A stretch of 64,000 nucleotides of DNA from NCBI RefSeq assembly GCF_037113415.1, contig NZ_CP146608.1:310001-374000 (forward strand), in the 5' to 3' direction. This DNA comes from Devosia sp. XK-2 (GTDB lineage Bacteria; Pseudomonadota; Alphaproteobacteria; Rhizobiales; Devosiaceae). Positions 36,399-45,389 of the stretch are shown in pieces (the stretch's first letter is position 1; each line of letters opens with the position of its first letter). The translations under genes and the position numbers were made by a program. The notes under the pieces are model-generated. The model did no database searches. It had not been told where the DNA came from and saw only the letters and a program-made list of their open reading frames with translations.

Positions 36399-38414
36399 AT
36401 GACCACCTCTTTCTCCCTCGTCACCACCTGGTCCCCAGCCACCGACAGCGAGCCGCTCGGCTATGGCCTCGAGCTGACCAACAAGGGCGACAAGCCCATC
36501 GCCAATTTTCAGCTCGGCTTTTCCGGCCCGGCGCGCATCGACCCGCATGCAACGCTGGAAAACGGCAAGCTCCTCAAGCGCCTGTCCAACCACACCCTGA
36601 TTGCCCCGCCCGATGGCTATGTGCTCCAGCCCGGCGCCACTTGGACGGCCACGGCGCGCGGTCTCTCCTATGGCCTCAGGCATTGGAGCGATGGCGCCAA
36701 TTCGGCCTATCTGGTGCTGGAGGGCGGCGACATTGTCGCCATTCCCACTGCGCCGACCCAGGGCAAGGGTCACAATTCGCCACTGCTCAAAGGCGCGGCA
36801 AAATTCCCGGTGCCGGCCAAGGCGCCCGCGCCCTTTTCGATCATTCCCTGGCCCAAACATGTCGCCGCCACTGGCAACCGCATCGCCCCGCCGGGCTATG
36901 ACCTCAAGCCGGTCGGCGAATTGGCTGGCCGCGCCGCCAAGGCCTTTGCCGCGCTGACCGCCGAACTCTTCCCGGTCGAAGCCATTGTGCGTCCGGCCGC
37001 CGAAGCCGGCATGCCAGTTCATATCGTCGAAACGGCGGGTCTGGGCGATGAAGCCTATGAGATCGCCTTCGCCGACAACAGCGCCACGGTCTCCGCCACA
37101 ACGCGTCAGGGCATGTTCTACGGCCTTGTGACCCTTGGCCATATCCTGCGCGGCGCCAAGCAATATCCGGCCACCTTCAGCTTCCCCACATCCGGCACCA
37201 TTGCGGACGAACCCGGCTTTGGCTTCCGCGGCAACCATCTCGATGTGGCGCGCCAGTTCTATACCGCCGCCGAAGTCGGCCGCCTCATCCGCATCATGGC
37301 CTGGAACAAGATGAACAGGTTCCACTGGCACCTCACCGAGGACGAAGCCTGGCGCCTGGAAATCGACGCCTATCCGGCGCTCACCGAAATCGCCGCCTGG
37401 CGCGGCCATGGCAAGGCCTTGCCGCCGCTGCTCGGCTCTGGCCCCCAGCCGACCGGCGGCTACTATTCCAAGCAGACCGTGCGCGAGATCGTCGCCCTGG
37501 CTGATGATCTGGCCATTGCCGTCATTCCCGAAATCGACATGCCCGGCCATTTCTACGCCGCGTTGCAGGCGCTTCCGGAGCTGCGCGATCCGGCAGAGCA
37601 GGGCGAATATCAGTCGGTTCAGGGCTTTCCCAACAATAGCCTCAACCCCGCCCATGAGCCGGTCTATAAGTTCATCGAGACCGTGATCGACGAGACGCTG
37701 GAGCTCTTCCCTGCCGGCATCTTCCATCTGGGCGCCGATGAAGTGCCGCTGGCCGCCTGGTCCGGCTCTCCCCTGGCCCTCGACATGCTCGAAAAACTGG
37801 CTGGCCCTGCCATGCGGGCCAAGCACGAGGCCCAGTTCAATGTGCTCGGCAATCACCACGGCGCCGACGAGATCGAAGGTTCGCCCACGGCCATCCTCCA
37901 GGCCGAGTTCATCAAGCGGGTGCATAAATATATCGCGTCAAAAGGCGCGGTGACGGGCGGCTGGGAGGAGGCGGCCCACGGCGATGCCGTGGACAAGGCC
38001 AGTTCCTATGTCATCGGCTGGCGCAATGTGGAGATCAATGCGGCCCTGGCCGAACGCGGCTTCGACATCGTCGTCTCACCCGGCCAGCGCTATTATCTCG
38101 ACATGGCCAATGGCGTCTCCTGGGCCGAGCCTGGCGCCGGTTGGGCCGGCTGGTCCGGTCCGCAGGAAACCTACGAGTTCGAGGCCCGTGCCGGCTTCTC
38201 CGCTGAGGGCTTGAAGCATTTGAAAGGCATCCAGAGCTGCATCTGGTCCGAGAGCATGACCGACCGCGCCATTTTCGACCGCCTGGTCTTCCCGCGCCTC
38301 TCCGCCATCGCCGAAGCCGGCTGGACCCTGCCCGAGCGCAAGAGCTGGGACCGCTTCAAGGCCATGGTTGGCCTGATGCCGATCATGTACGGGCACTTCG
38401 AGCAGGCCGTGTAA
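36399..38414 (+). CDS. Beta-N-acetylhexosaminidase (GH20), cytoplasmic
   Basis: A 671-residue GH20 glycosidase that releases terminal GlcNAc or GalNAc by substrate-assisted catalysis. The catalytic pair is D447-E448 within HLGADE (443-448). The barrel begins around residue 280 (GFRGNHLDVARQF) and includes WHLTEDEAWR. An N-terminal beta domain (1-150) and the GH20b domain (about 150-270) precede it. No signal peptide follows ATG 36399, so it should act inside the cell on imported oligosaccharides. The start is the first ATG after the repeat and lacks a strong ribosome site. Confidence 0.93.
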   Translation: MTTSFSLVTTWSPATDSEPLGYGLELTNKGDKPIANFQLGFSGPARIDPHATLENGKLLKRLSNHTLIAPPDGYVLQPGATWTATARGLSYGLRHWSDGANSAYLVLEGGDIVAIPTAPTQGKGHNSPLLKGAAKFPVPAKAPAPFSIIPWPKHVAATGNRIAPPGYDLKPVGELAGRAAKAFAALTAELFPVEAIVRPAAEAGMPVHIVETAGLGDEAYEIAFADNSATVSATTRQGMFYGLVTLGHILRGAKQYPATFSFPTSGTIADEPGFGFRGNHLDVARQFYTAAEVGRLIRIMAWNKMNRFHWHLTEDEAWRLEIDAYPALTEIAAWRGHGKALPPLLGSGPQPTGGYYSKQTVREIVALADDLAIAVIPEIDMPGHFYAALQALPELRDPAEQGEYQSVQGFPNNSLNPAHEPVYKFIETVIDETLELFPAGIFHLGADEVPLAAWSGSPLALDMLEKLAGPAMRAKHEAQFNVLGNHHGADEIEGSPTAILQAEFIKRVHKYIASKGAVTGGWEEAAHGDAVDKASSYVIGWRNVEINAALAERGFDIVVSPGQRYYLDMANGVSWAEPGAGWAGWSGPQETYEFEARAGFSAEGLKHLKGIQSCIWSESMTDRAIFDRLVFPRLSAIAEAGWTLPERKSWDRFKAMVGLMPIMYGHFEQAV

Positions 38415-38418
38415 CGGC

Positions 38419-38443
38419 AAAATCTCTCCAGCGGAGAGATTTT
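38419..38443 (+). terminator. Hairpin after the GH20 gene
   Basis: AAAATCTCTCC-AGC-GGAGAGATTTT is a perfect 11-bp inverted repeat five bases after the stop, ending in a short T-run. The same hairpin is inserted in the repeat at 56856-56880. Confidence 0.6.
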
Positions 38444-38444
38444 A

Positions 38445-38482
38445 GGCGAGAAGGCCATGAGAGCTGTGCTCGAATGGCGGGG
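38445..38482. repeat. Short dispersed repeat GCGAGAAGGCCATGAGAGC
   Basis: AGGCGAGAAGGCCATGAGAGCT followed by GTGCTCGAATGGCG recurs with three differences at 60463-60500. Its first part (GAGGTGAGAAGG) also follows the hairpin at 56880. Confidence 0.55.
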
Positions 38483-38494
38483 CGGAGTGACTGT

Positions 38495-38680
38495 CCTCCC
38501 GCTCATCCGGCGCTTCGCGCCACCTTCTCCCCGAGAGGGAGAAGAATAGAGGCGAACGCTGCGGCCCATTCCTCTCCCTCTCGGGGAGAGGGGCGCCAGT
38601 AGGCGGTAGAGAAGGGAGCCACACCCTCGATGCCCTCCCTCCCCCTCAAGGGGAGGGAGGCGCGGCAGCGGCAGTTGTGC
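38495..38680. repeat. REP-type array between GH20 gene and M81 copy 2
   Basis: Three palindrome cores, CTTCTCCCCGAGAGGGAGAAG (about 38521), CTCTCCCTCTCGGGGAGAGG (about 38572) and CTCCCCCTCAAGGGGAGGG (about 38637), mix both REP families in one 186-base stretch. It sits between converging genes. Confidence 0.65.
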
Positions 38681-38684
38681 GCAG

Positions 38685-40142
38685 TTAACCGAACGGATTC
38701 TCCACCATCGGCCAGATATCCCGCCGCGCCTTGCGATAGTCCGTCTCCGCCGGCCGGTTCGGATAAGGCTTGCCCGCCGAGCAATAGACAATCTCCGACG
38801 CGATTTTCGAGAACGAGTCGTAGAAATGATTGGTCGATTTGATCAGCAGGATTTTCCGCGATGTCGGCTCGATCCCCAGTGCCGAAAACAGGCTCGGGTC
38901 GAAACTCTGCGCCCGCGTCGAATTGAGAATCACGTCGATCCCCTCGAAATGAATCCAGGCCGCATCGCCGAAGGGCGCAAAGCTGTCGCCAAATTTCATT
39001 TCCGCATTGCGCACCAGGCGCTTGACGGTCACCCGTGCATCCACCGGCTGACCGGTATGGGGCGCCGATTTTGCCCCGAAGCGCAGCGGGATGACCGCGC
39101 CTTCCCCCGCCGCAAAACAGATCTGCACCGCAATCGGGTCCCAGATCGTGCCGACCGCCACATCGGTCACGCCACGGGTCATCATTTCGCGAAGGATCAC
39201 CGTCGCATCGCCGGCTGTGCCGCCGCCGGGATTGTCCCAGACATCGGCAATCACCACCGGCCCTTTTGGCGCGGCGAGGGCAGCGTCGACGGCTGTCTTC
39301 TCGTTCACCTGGCTGACCATGAACGTGCCACGCATCGAAAACAGCTCGCGGCCCAATTCTTCGGCCAGCGCATCGCCCATGGCCTTTCTGTCGTCGGTAA
39401 CCGCGACAATCTTGGTGCCCATCTCGGGCACATCACCGGCCATGAAGCCATGCACCACCGAGAGCGACAGCAGGTCCGGCTCGGATTGTTCGAGCGCCAT
39501 CAGCTTATCGACAAATCCACGCATGGGCTGCTTGCTGGTGGGGAAAACATCGATCATCCGACAATCGAAAATGCTCATCACCGGCTGGATCTCGCCCTTC
39601 AGCGTCCGCACCGCAATGTCCCACAAGTCGCGCGCCCGCTCGACGAAATCGGTATGCGGGAACTCCTTGAAGTAAACAAAGAAGTCGGCCGCCGCGGCGC
39701 GTTTATCGGTCAGATGGCTATGCGGATCGAGCTCGGCGCAAACCAACACATCGGGTCCCACAATGGCGCGAATACGGGTCAACAGATCGCCTTCGGGGTC
39801 GTCATAGCCCTGCGCCACCATGGCCCCGTGCAGCCCCAGCACCACGCCATCCACCGGCATGGCGGCGTGCAATTGCCCGATGATCTCGTCGCGCAATTCC
39901 TCATAGGTCGCCTGCGCCACCAGGCCCGCCGGGTCGGCCCAGCTTGCCGTACCCTCGATCAGGGTCCACGCTTCCCGCGCACAGACTTCGCGGCCCACGG
40001 TAATGGGTGCGGTGCACAGGGTCGGCGTCGGCGGGTGCTGGCCGGGCTTGGCATGCAGCGATGCCTCGAAGGCGCGCTTGTCGATCGCAATCGGGGAGAA
40101 TGTATTGGTCTCGGTGGCCAGGGCCGCGGTGAAAAGGCGCAA
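38685..40142 (-). CDS. M81 family metallopeptidase (MlrC-like), copy 2
   Basis: A 485-residue paralogue of the protein at 25992-27425. Family landmarks are FTAALATETNTFSPI (residues 4-18), LGLHGAMVAQG, CAELDPHSHL and DNPGGGTAGD. The start is unsettled: TTG 40142 gives MRLFTAAL, which fits the family N-terminus. GTG codons at 40193 and 40220 would add 17 or 26 residues with no ribosome site. It is divergent from RidA across a 189-base gap. A role in splitting an amide or peptide of an imported conjugate is inferred. Confidence 0.85.
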   Translation of the reverse strand: MRLFTAALATETNTFSPIAIDKRAFEASLHAKPGQHPPTPTLCTAPITVGREVCAREAWTLIEGTASWADPAGLVAQATYEELRDEIIGQLHAAMPVDGVVLGLHGAMVAQGYDDPEGDLLTRIRAIVGPDVLVCAELDPHSHLTDKRAAAADFFVYFKEFPHTDFVERARDLWDIAVRTLKGEIQPVMSIFDCRMIDVFPTSKQPMRGFVDKLMALEQSEPDLLSLSVVHGFMAGDVPEMGTKIVAVTDDRKAMGDALAEELGRELFSMRGTFMVSQVNEKTAVDAALAAPKGPVVIADVWDNPGGGTAGDATVILREMMTRGVTDVAVGTIWDPIAVQICFAAGEGAVIPLRFGAKSAPHTGQPVDARVTVKRLVRNAEMKFGDSFAPFGDAAWIHFEGIDVILNSTRAQSFDPSLFSALGIEPTSRKILLIKSTNHFYDSFSKIASEIVYCSAGKPYPNRPAETDYRKARRDIWPMVENPFG

Positions 40143-40293
40143 GGGAAACTCGTCTGCTGAAAACGCGTCAATGCCAAATGGGGCTATGGCCACGCTACAC
40201 CAAGCCGGGTGACGATTCACGTAATAAATTTACATTTTGAGGCGTGGTGCTCGCATAGTTGCGTGGTTTGTGGGTATAAATCTGCTATCGAAC

Positions 40294-40306
40294 GAAATTG
40301 AGTTTC
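40294..40306. promoter_or_regulatory. Near-palindrome between M81 copy 2 and ridA
   Basis: GAAATTGAGTTTC resembles the GAAAT-N-TTTC sites used by some RpiR/MurR proteins. A TATAAA at 40275-40280 lies just upstream. It may be a shared operator for the divergent genes. Confidence 0.25.
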
Positions 40307-40331
40307 AAAAACAGACGGAAAGGACATTCTC

Positions 40332-40715
40332 ATGCCGATCAAGCGCTATGGTGCGGAAAAGTCGGGTGCTGGCGGGCAGAACCTGCCTTTCGCGCGCGCG
40401 GTCGAGGCCGGTGGCTGGCTCTATGTCTCTGGCCAGGTCGCCATGAAAGATGGCGAAATCCAGGGCACCGGCATTATCGAGCAGACCCATCTGACCATCC
40501 AAAATGTCATCGCCATTCTCGAAGAGGCCGGCTACGGGCTCGAGCATGTGGTGCGCTGCGGCGTCTGGCTCGATGATCCGCGCGATTTCTGGAGCTTCAA
40601 CGCCGTCTATAAATCCTATTTCGGCGAGCATCCGCCGGCCCGCGCCTGTGTGCAAAGCCATATGATGGTCGACTGCAAAGTCGAAATTGAATGTGTGGCC
40701 TATAAGGGGCCGTGA
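40332..40715 (+). CDS. RidA/YjgF family enamine deaminase
   Basis: A 127-residue member of the RidA family, which hydrolyses reactive enamines such as 2-aminoacrylate released by PLP-dependent dehydratases. The invariant active-site arginine is present as R104 in PARACVQ, and the C-terminal VEIECVAYKG is typical. An AAAGGACATTCTC ribosome site precedes ATG 40332. Downstream on the same strand lies a D-serine-dehydratase-like gene (41633), an obvious source of 2-aminoacrylate. Confidence 0.92.
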   Translation: MPIKRYGAEKSGAGGQNLPFARAVEAGGWLYVSGQVAMKDGEIQGTGIIEQTHLTIQNVIAILEEAGYGLEHVVRCGVWLDDPRDFWSFNAVYKSYFGEHPPARACVQSHMMVDCKVEIECVAYKGP

Positions 40716-40732
40716 GGACAGCATACGTAGCT

Positions 40733-40850
40733 TCACCCCACCCTCATTCCTTCCCATCAAGGGGAAGGAGGCGCAGGATCAGGGCTATGTGTTCATCGTC
40801 TCCCTCCCCTTAATGGGGGGGTCAAGGGTGGGGGTATTTGGGATACGGGG
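40733..40850. repeat. REP-type pair between ridA and the SDR gene
   Basis: It is a close copy of the element at 36243-36362, with the same outer CACCCCACCCTCATTCC and inner TGTTCATCGTCTCCCTCCCC. Its second palindrome has decayed (CCTTAATGGGGGGGTC). It lies in the spacer of a probable operon. Confidence 0.7.
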
Positions 40851-40859
40851 TGCAAAACT

Positions 40860-41636
40860 ATGACAGCCAATTCCTTCCGCCTTGATGGCAAGACCGTCCT
40901 CATCTCCGGCGCTGGTGGCGGCATTGGCCGCACGCTTGTCGAGACCTTTCACGCCGCCGGCGCCCAAGTGGTCGGAGCCGACCGGGAAGCGAAAATGCTC
41001 GAAGGCCTCCCGCTGACGCGCAGCATCACCTTCGACCAGATCGACGCCAAATCGACCCGCGCTGCGGTCGAGGCCGATATTGCCGCCAATGGTGTGGTAG
41101 ATGCCGTCATCGCCAATGCCGGCTTCACCCGCGCCGAACATCTGGGCCAGCTCGATGACGATGTCTGGGCCAGCGAAATGGCCATCAATCTCAACGGCGC
41201 CTATGCCCTGGTCGATCCGATTGCCGAGGCCATGGCCAAGCGCGGTTCGGGCAGCGTGGTGCTGATCTCTTCGGTCAATGCGCTGGCTCATTTCGGCAAT
41301 CCGGCCTATTCGGCCGCCAAGGCCGGGTTGATCGCCTATGCCAAGGCCATTGCCGTCGAGCGCGGCGCCGAGGGGGTGCGCGCCAATGTCGTGGCGCCGG
41401 GCTCCGTGCGCACGCCCGCCTGGGATCATCGGCTGGCGGCGGATCCGAAATTGCTCGACAAGGTCCTGCCGCATTATCCTCTTGGCCGCATGGTCAGCCC
41501 GGAAGAAGTCGCCAATGCCGCCCTGTTCCTGGCTTCCGACGCTGCTTCCGGCATTACCGGCGCCACCATTCCCGTCGACGCCGGTCTCACCGCCGGCAAT
41601 CTGCGGTTCGTCAACGAGGTTCTGAGGGCGCAATGA
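40860..41636 (+). CDS. SDR family oxidoreductase
   Basis: A 258-residue classical SDR with NAD motif SGAGGGIGR (about 16-24), NAG (about 88), and the catalytic SSVNA ... YSAAKAG. The C-terminal VDAGLTAGN is typical. The stop overlaps the PLP-enzyme gene (ATGA at 41633), so the two are coupled. The substrate is unknown; a hydroxy acid or sugar in this pathway is plausible. No strong ribosome site precedes ATG 40860, which comes directly after the repeat. Confidence 0.88.
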   Translation: MTANSFRLDGKTVLISGAGGGIGRTLVETFHAAGAQVVGADREAKMLEGLPLTRSITFDQIDAKSTRAAVEADIAANGVVDAVIANAGFTRAEHLGQLDDDVWASEMAINLNGAYALVDPIAEAMAKRGSGSVVLISSVNALAHFGNPAYSAAKAGLIAYAKAIAVERGAEGVRANVVAPGSVRTPAWDHRLAADPKLLDKVLPHYPLGRMVSPEEVANAALFLASDAASGITGATIPVDAGLTAGNLRFVNEVLRAQ

Positions 41637-42697
41637 CCCATTTTTCCGAACTCGATACCCCGGCCGTGCTGATCGATCTCGATCGCGCCGAGGCTAATCT
41701 GAAAAAGGCGCAGGATGCCGCCGACCGGGCCGGTATTGCCCTCAGGCCCCATATCAAGACCCACAAACTGCCCTTCTTTGCCAAAAGACAGGTAGAACTG
41801 GGCGCCGTCGGCGTCACCGTCCAGAAATTGGGTGAAGCCGAAGTCATGGCCGATGCGGGCCTCACCGATCTTTTGTTGACCTTCAACATTATCGGCGCCG
41901 CCAAGCGCAGCCGCCTCAAGGCCCTTCATAATCGGGTCACCATCCGCACCGTGGCCGATAGCGCCGAATGCGTCGCGGGCCTTGCCGAAACCTTCACCGA
42001 TCCGGCCCACCCGCTCGGTGTCTTTGTCGAATGCGACACCGGCATGGGCCGCTGCGGGGTCCAGTCACCCAACGCCGCACTCGACCTCGCCCAGCAGATC
42101 ATTGCCGCGCCTGGCCTGGCCTTTGCCGGTCTCATGACCTATCCCGCGGCCGGGAAATATCAGGCCGCCGCACAATGGCTCGCAGATGCGCGCACTGTCT
42201 TTTCAACCGCCCGCATCGACCTCCCCGCCATCACCACTGGCGGCACGCCCGATATCTGGCATATGGATGAAGCCGCGCGCGTCGCCACCGAATATCGCCC
42301 CGGCACCTACATCTATATGGACCGCTCCCAGGTCGCCGCCGGCGCCGCCGGCTTTGATGACTGCGCCCTGACCGTGCTTGCTACGGTGGTTTCCCGCCCC
42401 ACCCCGGATCGGGCCATTATCGATGCCGGCTCCAAAGCGCTGACCAGCGATCTTCTGGGCCTGACGGGCCATGGCCATGTCGTCGAATATCCCGAGGCCA
42501 AGGTCGTCGGCCTCAGCGAGGAACATGGCACCCTCGACCTCTCCGCCTGCACCAGCAAGCCCGCCATCGGCGATGTCATCCGCATCATCCCCAATCACTG
42601 CTGCCCGGTGACTAACCTGTTCGATCAGGTTCACCTGATCCGCGATCAGGCTTTGGTGGAGACGATGGATGTCGCGGCACGCGGCAAGGTCAATTGA
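41633..42697 (+). CDS. DSD1-type PLP enzyme, probable D-serine dehydratase
   Basis: A 354-residue fold-type III PLP enzyme (alanine racemase N-terminal domain plus DSD1 domain). RPHIKTH holds the PLP lysine (K42). The C-terminal metal site reads NHCCPVTN, with H322 and C324. An H-x-C pair is the zinc site of eukaryotic-type D-serine dehydratase, whereas D-threonine aldolases of the same family have H-x-D, so dehydratase activity is favoured. The expected product, 2-aminoacrylate, is the substrate of RidA encoded 1 kb upstream. Annotation pipelines often label this family D-threonine aldolase. Confidence 0.8.
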   Translation: MTHFSELDTPAVLIDLDRAEANLKKAQDAADRAGIALRPHIKTHKLPFFAKRQVELGAVGVTVQKLGEAEVMADAGLTDLLLTFNIIGAAKRSRLKALHNRVTIRTVADSAECVAGLAETFTDPAHPLGVFVECDTGMGRCGVQSPNAALDLAQQIIAAPGLAFAGLMTYPAAGKYQAAAQWLADARTVFSTARIDLPAITTGGTPDIWHMDEAARVATEYRPGTYIYMDRSQVAAGAAGFDDCALTVLATVVSRPTPDRAIIDAGSKALTSDLLGLTGHGHVVEYPEAKVVGLSEEHGTLDLSACTSKPAIGDVIRIIPNHCCPVTNLFDQVHLIRDQALVETMDVAARGKVN

Positions 42698-42758
42698 AGC
42701 TCATCTTGCGCTTCGCTGGCCGCCATGAAACTCTTGATACAAAAAGAGGAGACCTCAC

Positions 42759-43589
42759 TTGGCCGATCCCAAAAGCCGCATAGCCGTTTCCACCTGGTCG
42801 CTGCACCGCCTGCTCGGCGTCACCTATCCCCACGATCTGAGCACCGATGACATCGGCGATATGCAGGAAACCTATGGCGAAGGCGAGGAATCCCTGCTGG
42901 GCCTGCCTTCGGTTCTCGCCAATCACGGCTATCACCGCATCGAGATCGTCTCTTTCCATCTGCGCAGCCGCGATCCGGTTTATCTGGGCGAATTGCGCGA
43001 TCAGCTCCGGGTCTCCGGGGTCACCCTGCAAACCCTGCTCGTCGACGCTGGCGACATGACCGATCCGGTCCATGGCGCCCGCGACACGCGCTGGATCAGC
43101 GGCTGGGTCGATGTGGCCAATATGCTGGGCGCGGAGAATGCCCGCGTCATTGCCGGCAAGCAGAAGCCGTCGCCCGAAACCATTGCCCGCTCGGTGGCTG
43201 GCTTCAGGGAACTGCTCGCCGCCAATGCCGGTTCACCCCTGCGCCTGGTGACCGAAAACTGGTTCGATCTGCTCTCCACACCCCAGGCCGTGCATGACCT
43301 GCTCGATCGGCTCGAAGGCCAGGTGGGGCTCCTGGCCGATCTCGGCAATTGGACCGGGCCGGACAAATATGAGGGTCTCAAATCCATTTTCCCGCGCGCC
43401 GAGTTGTGCCACGCCAAGGCGAGCTTTGCCGAGGGGCAGATAGACGAGGCCGATTACGGCCTCTGCGTGCAGGTGGCCGAGGAAGCCGGATATACCGGGC
43501 CCTATACCCTGATCTTCGATGCCGATCATCCCGCCGAATGGGCGGGCCTGGCCGAGGAGCGGGATTTCATCCTCAGCCGCCTCGAATAA
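42759..43589 (+). CDS. Sugar phosphate isomerase/epimerase (xylose-isomerase-like TIM barrel)
   Basis: A 276-residue TIM barrel of the AP-endonuclease-2 superfamily. Metal-binding acids and histidines lie in VTENWFD (about 166), LADLGNWTG (about 194), CHAKASF (about 217) and LIFDAD (about 255). It starts with TTG 42759 behind an excellent AAAGAGGAGA site. Members isomerise or epimerise free or phosphorylated sugars. It is the last gene of the rightward group ridA-SDR-DSD1. Confidence 0.82.
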   Translation: MADPKSRIAVSTWSLHRLLGVTYPHDLSTDDIGDMQETYGEGEESLLGLPSVLANHGYHRIEIVSFHLRSRDPVYLGELRDQLRVSGVTLQTLLVDAGDMTDPVHGARDTRWISGWVDVANMLGAENARVIAGKQKPSPETIARSVAGFRELLAANAGSPLRLVTENWFDLLSTPQAVHDLLDRLEGQVGLLADLGNWTGPDKYEGLKSIFPRAELCHAKASFAEGQIDEADYGLCVQVAEEAGYTGPYTLIFDADHPAEWAGLAEERDFILSRLE

Positions 43590-43658
43590 GCGCAGACGCA
43601 GCGCAATTGTGATCTGCGCGAAGCCTCTTGTTAAGGCTCGTATGCCGAAGATGGCCCT

Positions 43659-45389
43659 ATGGCCACGTCACGCGCAAAGTCCCGGAACGTCTTTGCCGCC
43701 GATACTTTGCATTCGGCGCAGATCTTCATGCGCCTGCTCGATGCCGCCCCTATAGGCATGCTGGTGGCCACCATCGACGGCATGGTGGTCTATGCCAATC
43801 CCGCCTTTAGTGAATTGCTCGGCCATAGACCCGAGCCGGGCCATGTCTTTCGGTTTGCCGACCTGGTGCCGGACGAAGAGAGCGTGACCGCCCAACTTCA
43901 TTTCGACCGCCTGTTGCGAGGCGAAATTGCGGTCAGTCACGGCGAGCATAAGCTGCGCCATGCCGATGGCTATTCGATCTGGGTCATGATCGGCGCCACG
44001 GTCCTGCCCGCCGATGGCGACACTCCGGCCCTGGTACTGGTGCAGATGAACTCGATCGAGCTGCAAAAGCGCGCCGAAGAGGCCCTGGCCGCGTCCGAGA
44101 GCCGATGGAACTTTGCGCTCGAAAGCGCGCGCCAGGGCGTCTGGGATCACGATATCCGCCAGGACACGATGTTCTATTCGCGCATGTGGCGGGTCATGCG
44201 GGGCATTCCGCCTCAGGAAGAGGTGGATGGCGACCAGCAGAAGTGGCTCGAACGCGTCCATCCCGATGATCGCCCCAACGTCATGGCCAATGTTCACCGG
44301 CAGGACCAGGGCGATAGCGACTTCGACGCGCTGGAATATCGCGAGCGCACTCGCGACGGCCGCTATATCTGGATATTGAGCCGCGGCCGCCCGGTGGAAT
44401 GGGATGCTGAGGGCAACCCGACCCGCACCATCGGCACCGACACCGACATTACCCGTCTCAAGCTGATGGAGCAGGAGCTGGCGTCCGAAAAGGAGCGGCT
44501 GCGTGTCACTTTGGAGGCCATGGCCGACGGCATGATCTCCACCGATCTCGAAGGCCACGTGGTCTTTATGAACCCGGCTGCCGAACAATTGACCAATTGC
44601 CGCGCCGCCGACGCCATCGGGCGCCCTGTGGCCGATATTTTCCGCCTGCGCAGCGAGGGGAGCGAAGATGCACTGCCCTGTCCGGTGCAGGCCTGTCTGG
44701 GCTCCGCCACCCAGCTTCGCTCCGACGACGACAAGGTGCTTTGCGCATTGAACGGTCCGCAGCGCGACATTCGCTTCACCGCCTCGCCGGTTTTTTCGCA
44801 GGATGGCCGGCTGACCGGCGCCGTGCTGGTCTTTCAGGATGTAACGCAAAGCCGGGCGCTGCAGCGGCAATTGGCCCATTCGGCCGCCCATGACGATCTG
44901 ACCGGCCTGCCCAATCGGGCCGCCTTCGAGCGGGGCCTGACGACGGCAATCGCGACGGCCCGCCAGGGGCGGCGCCATCATTGCCTCATCTATCTCGATC
45001 TCGATCATTTCAAGCCGGTCAATGACAGTGCCGGGCATGCGGCGGGCGATGCCCTGCTCAAGCAAATCGCCCAGACCATCGGGAATGTCTGCCGCAGCCA
45101 CGACCTGGCCGCGCGGATCGGCGGCGACGAATTCGCCGTCATTGCCCAGGATTGCAGCATCGAGATTGGCCGGGAACTGGCGCAGAGGATCGTGCACGCC
45201 ATCGGCATGCTGACCTTTGCCTGGGCCGGCCGGGACTATCGCGTCGGCGCCAGCGCCGGGGTAACCCTTATCGGCCCGGATCCGGCATCCCCGCTTGGCT
45301 TCATGGGCGAGGCCGACGCGGCCTGCTACGGCGCCAAGGCCGGGGGCAGGGGACGCGTGATGGTCTTTTCGGAAATGGGCACTACCTAG
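43659..45389 (+). CDS. PAS-domain diguanylate cyclase
   Basis: A 576-residue cytoplasmic sensor making cyclic di-GMP. Three PAS domains (about 22-140, 145-268 with LEYRERTRDGRYIW, and 280-400) are followed by a GGDEF domain (about 410-570). The active site GGDEF is at 488-492 and an intact inhibitory I-site RSHD at 479-482, so product inhibition is expected. There is no EAL domain. The stop TAG is provided by the repeat end CTAGAGC. The gene stands alone. Confidence 0.92.
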   Translation: MATSRAKSRNVFAADTLHSAQIFMRLLDAAPIGMLVATIDGMVVYANPAFSELLGHRPEPGHVFRFADLVPDEESVTAQLHFDRLLRGEIAVSHGEHKLRHADGYSIWVMIGATVLPADGDTPALVLVQMNSIELQKRAEEALAASESRWNFALESARQGVWDHDIRQDTMFYSRMWRVMRGIPPQEEVDGDQQKWLERVHPDDRPNVMANVHRQDQGDSDFDALEYRERTRDGRYIWILSRGRPVEWDAEGNPTRTIGTDTDITRLKLMEQELASEKERLRVTLEAMADGMISTDLEGHVVFMNPAAEQLTNCRAADAIGRPVADIFRLRSEGSEDALPCPVQACLGSATQLRSDDDKVLCALNGPQRDIRFTASPVFSQDGRLTGAVLVFQDVTQSRALQRQLAHSAAHDDLTGLPNRAAFERGLTTAIATARQGRRHHCLIYLDLDHFKPVNDSAGHAAGDALLKQIAQTIGNVCRSHDLAARIGGDEFAVIAQDCSIEIGRELAQRIVHAIGMLTFAWAGRDYRVGASAGVTLIGPDPASPLGFMGEADAACYGAKAGGRGRVMVFSEMGTT

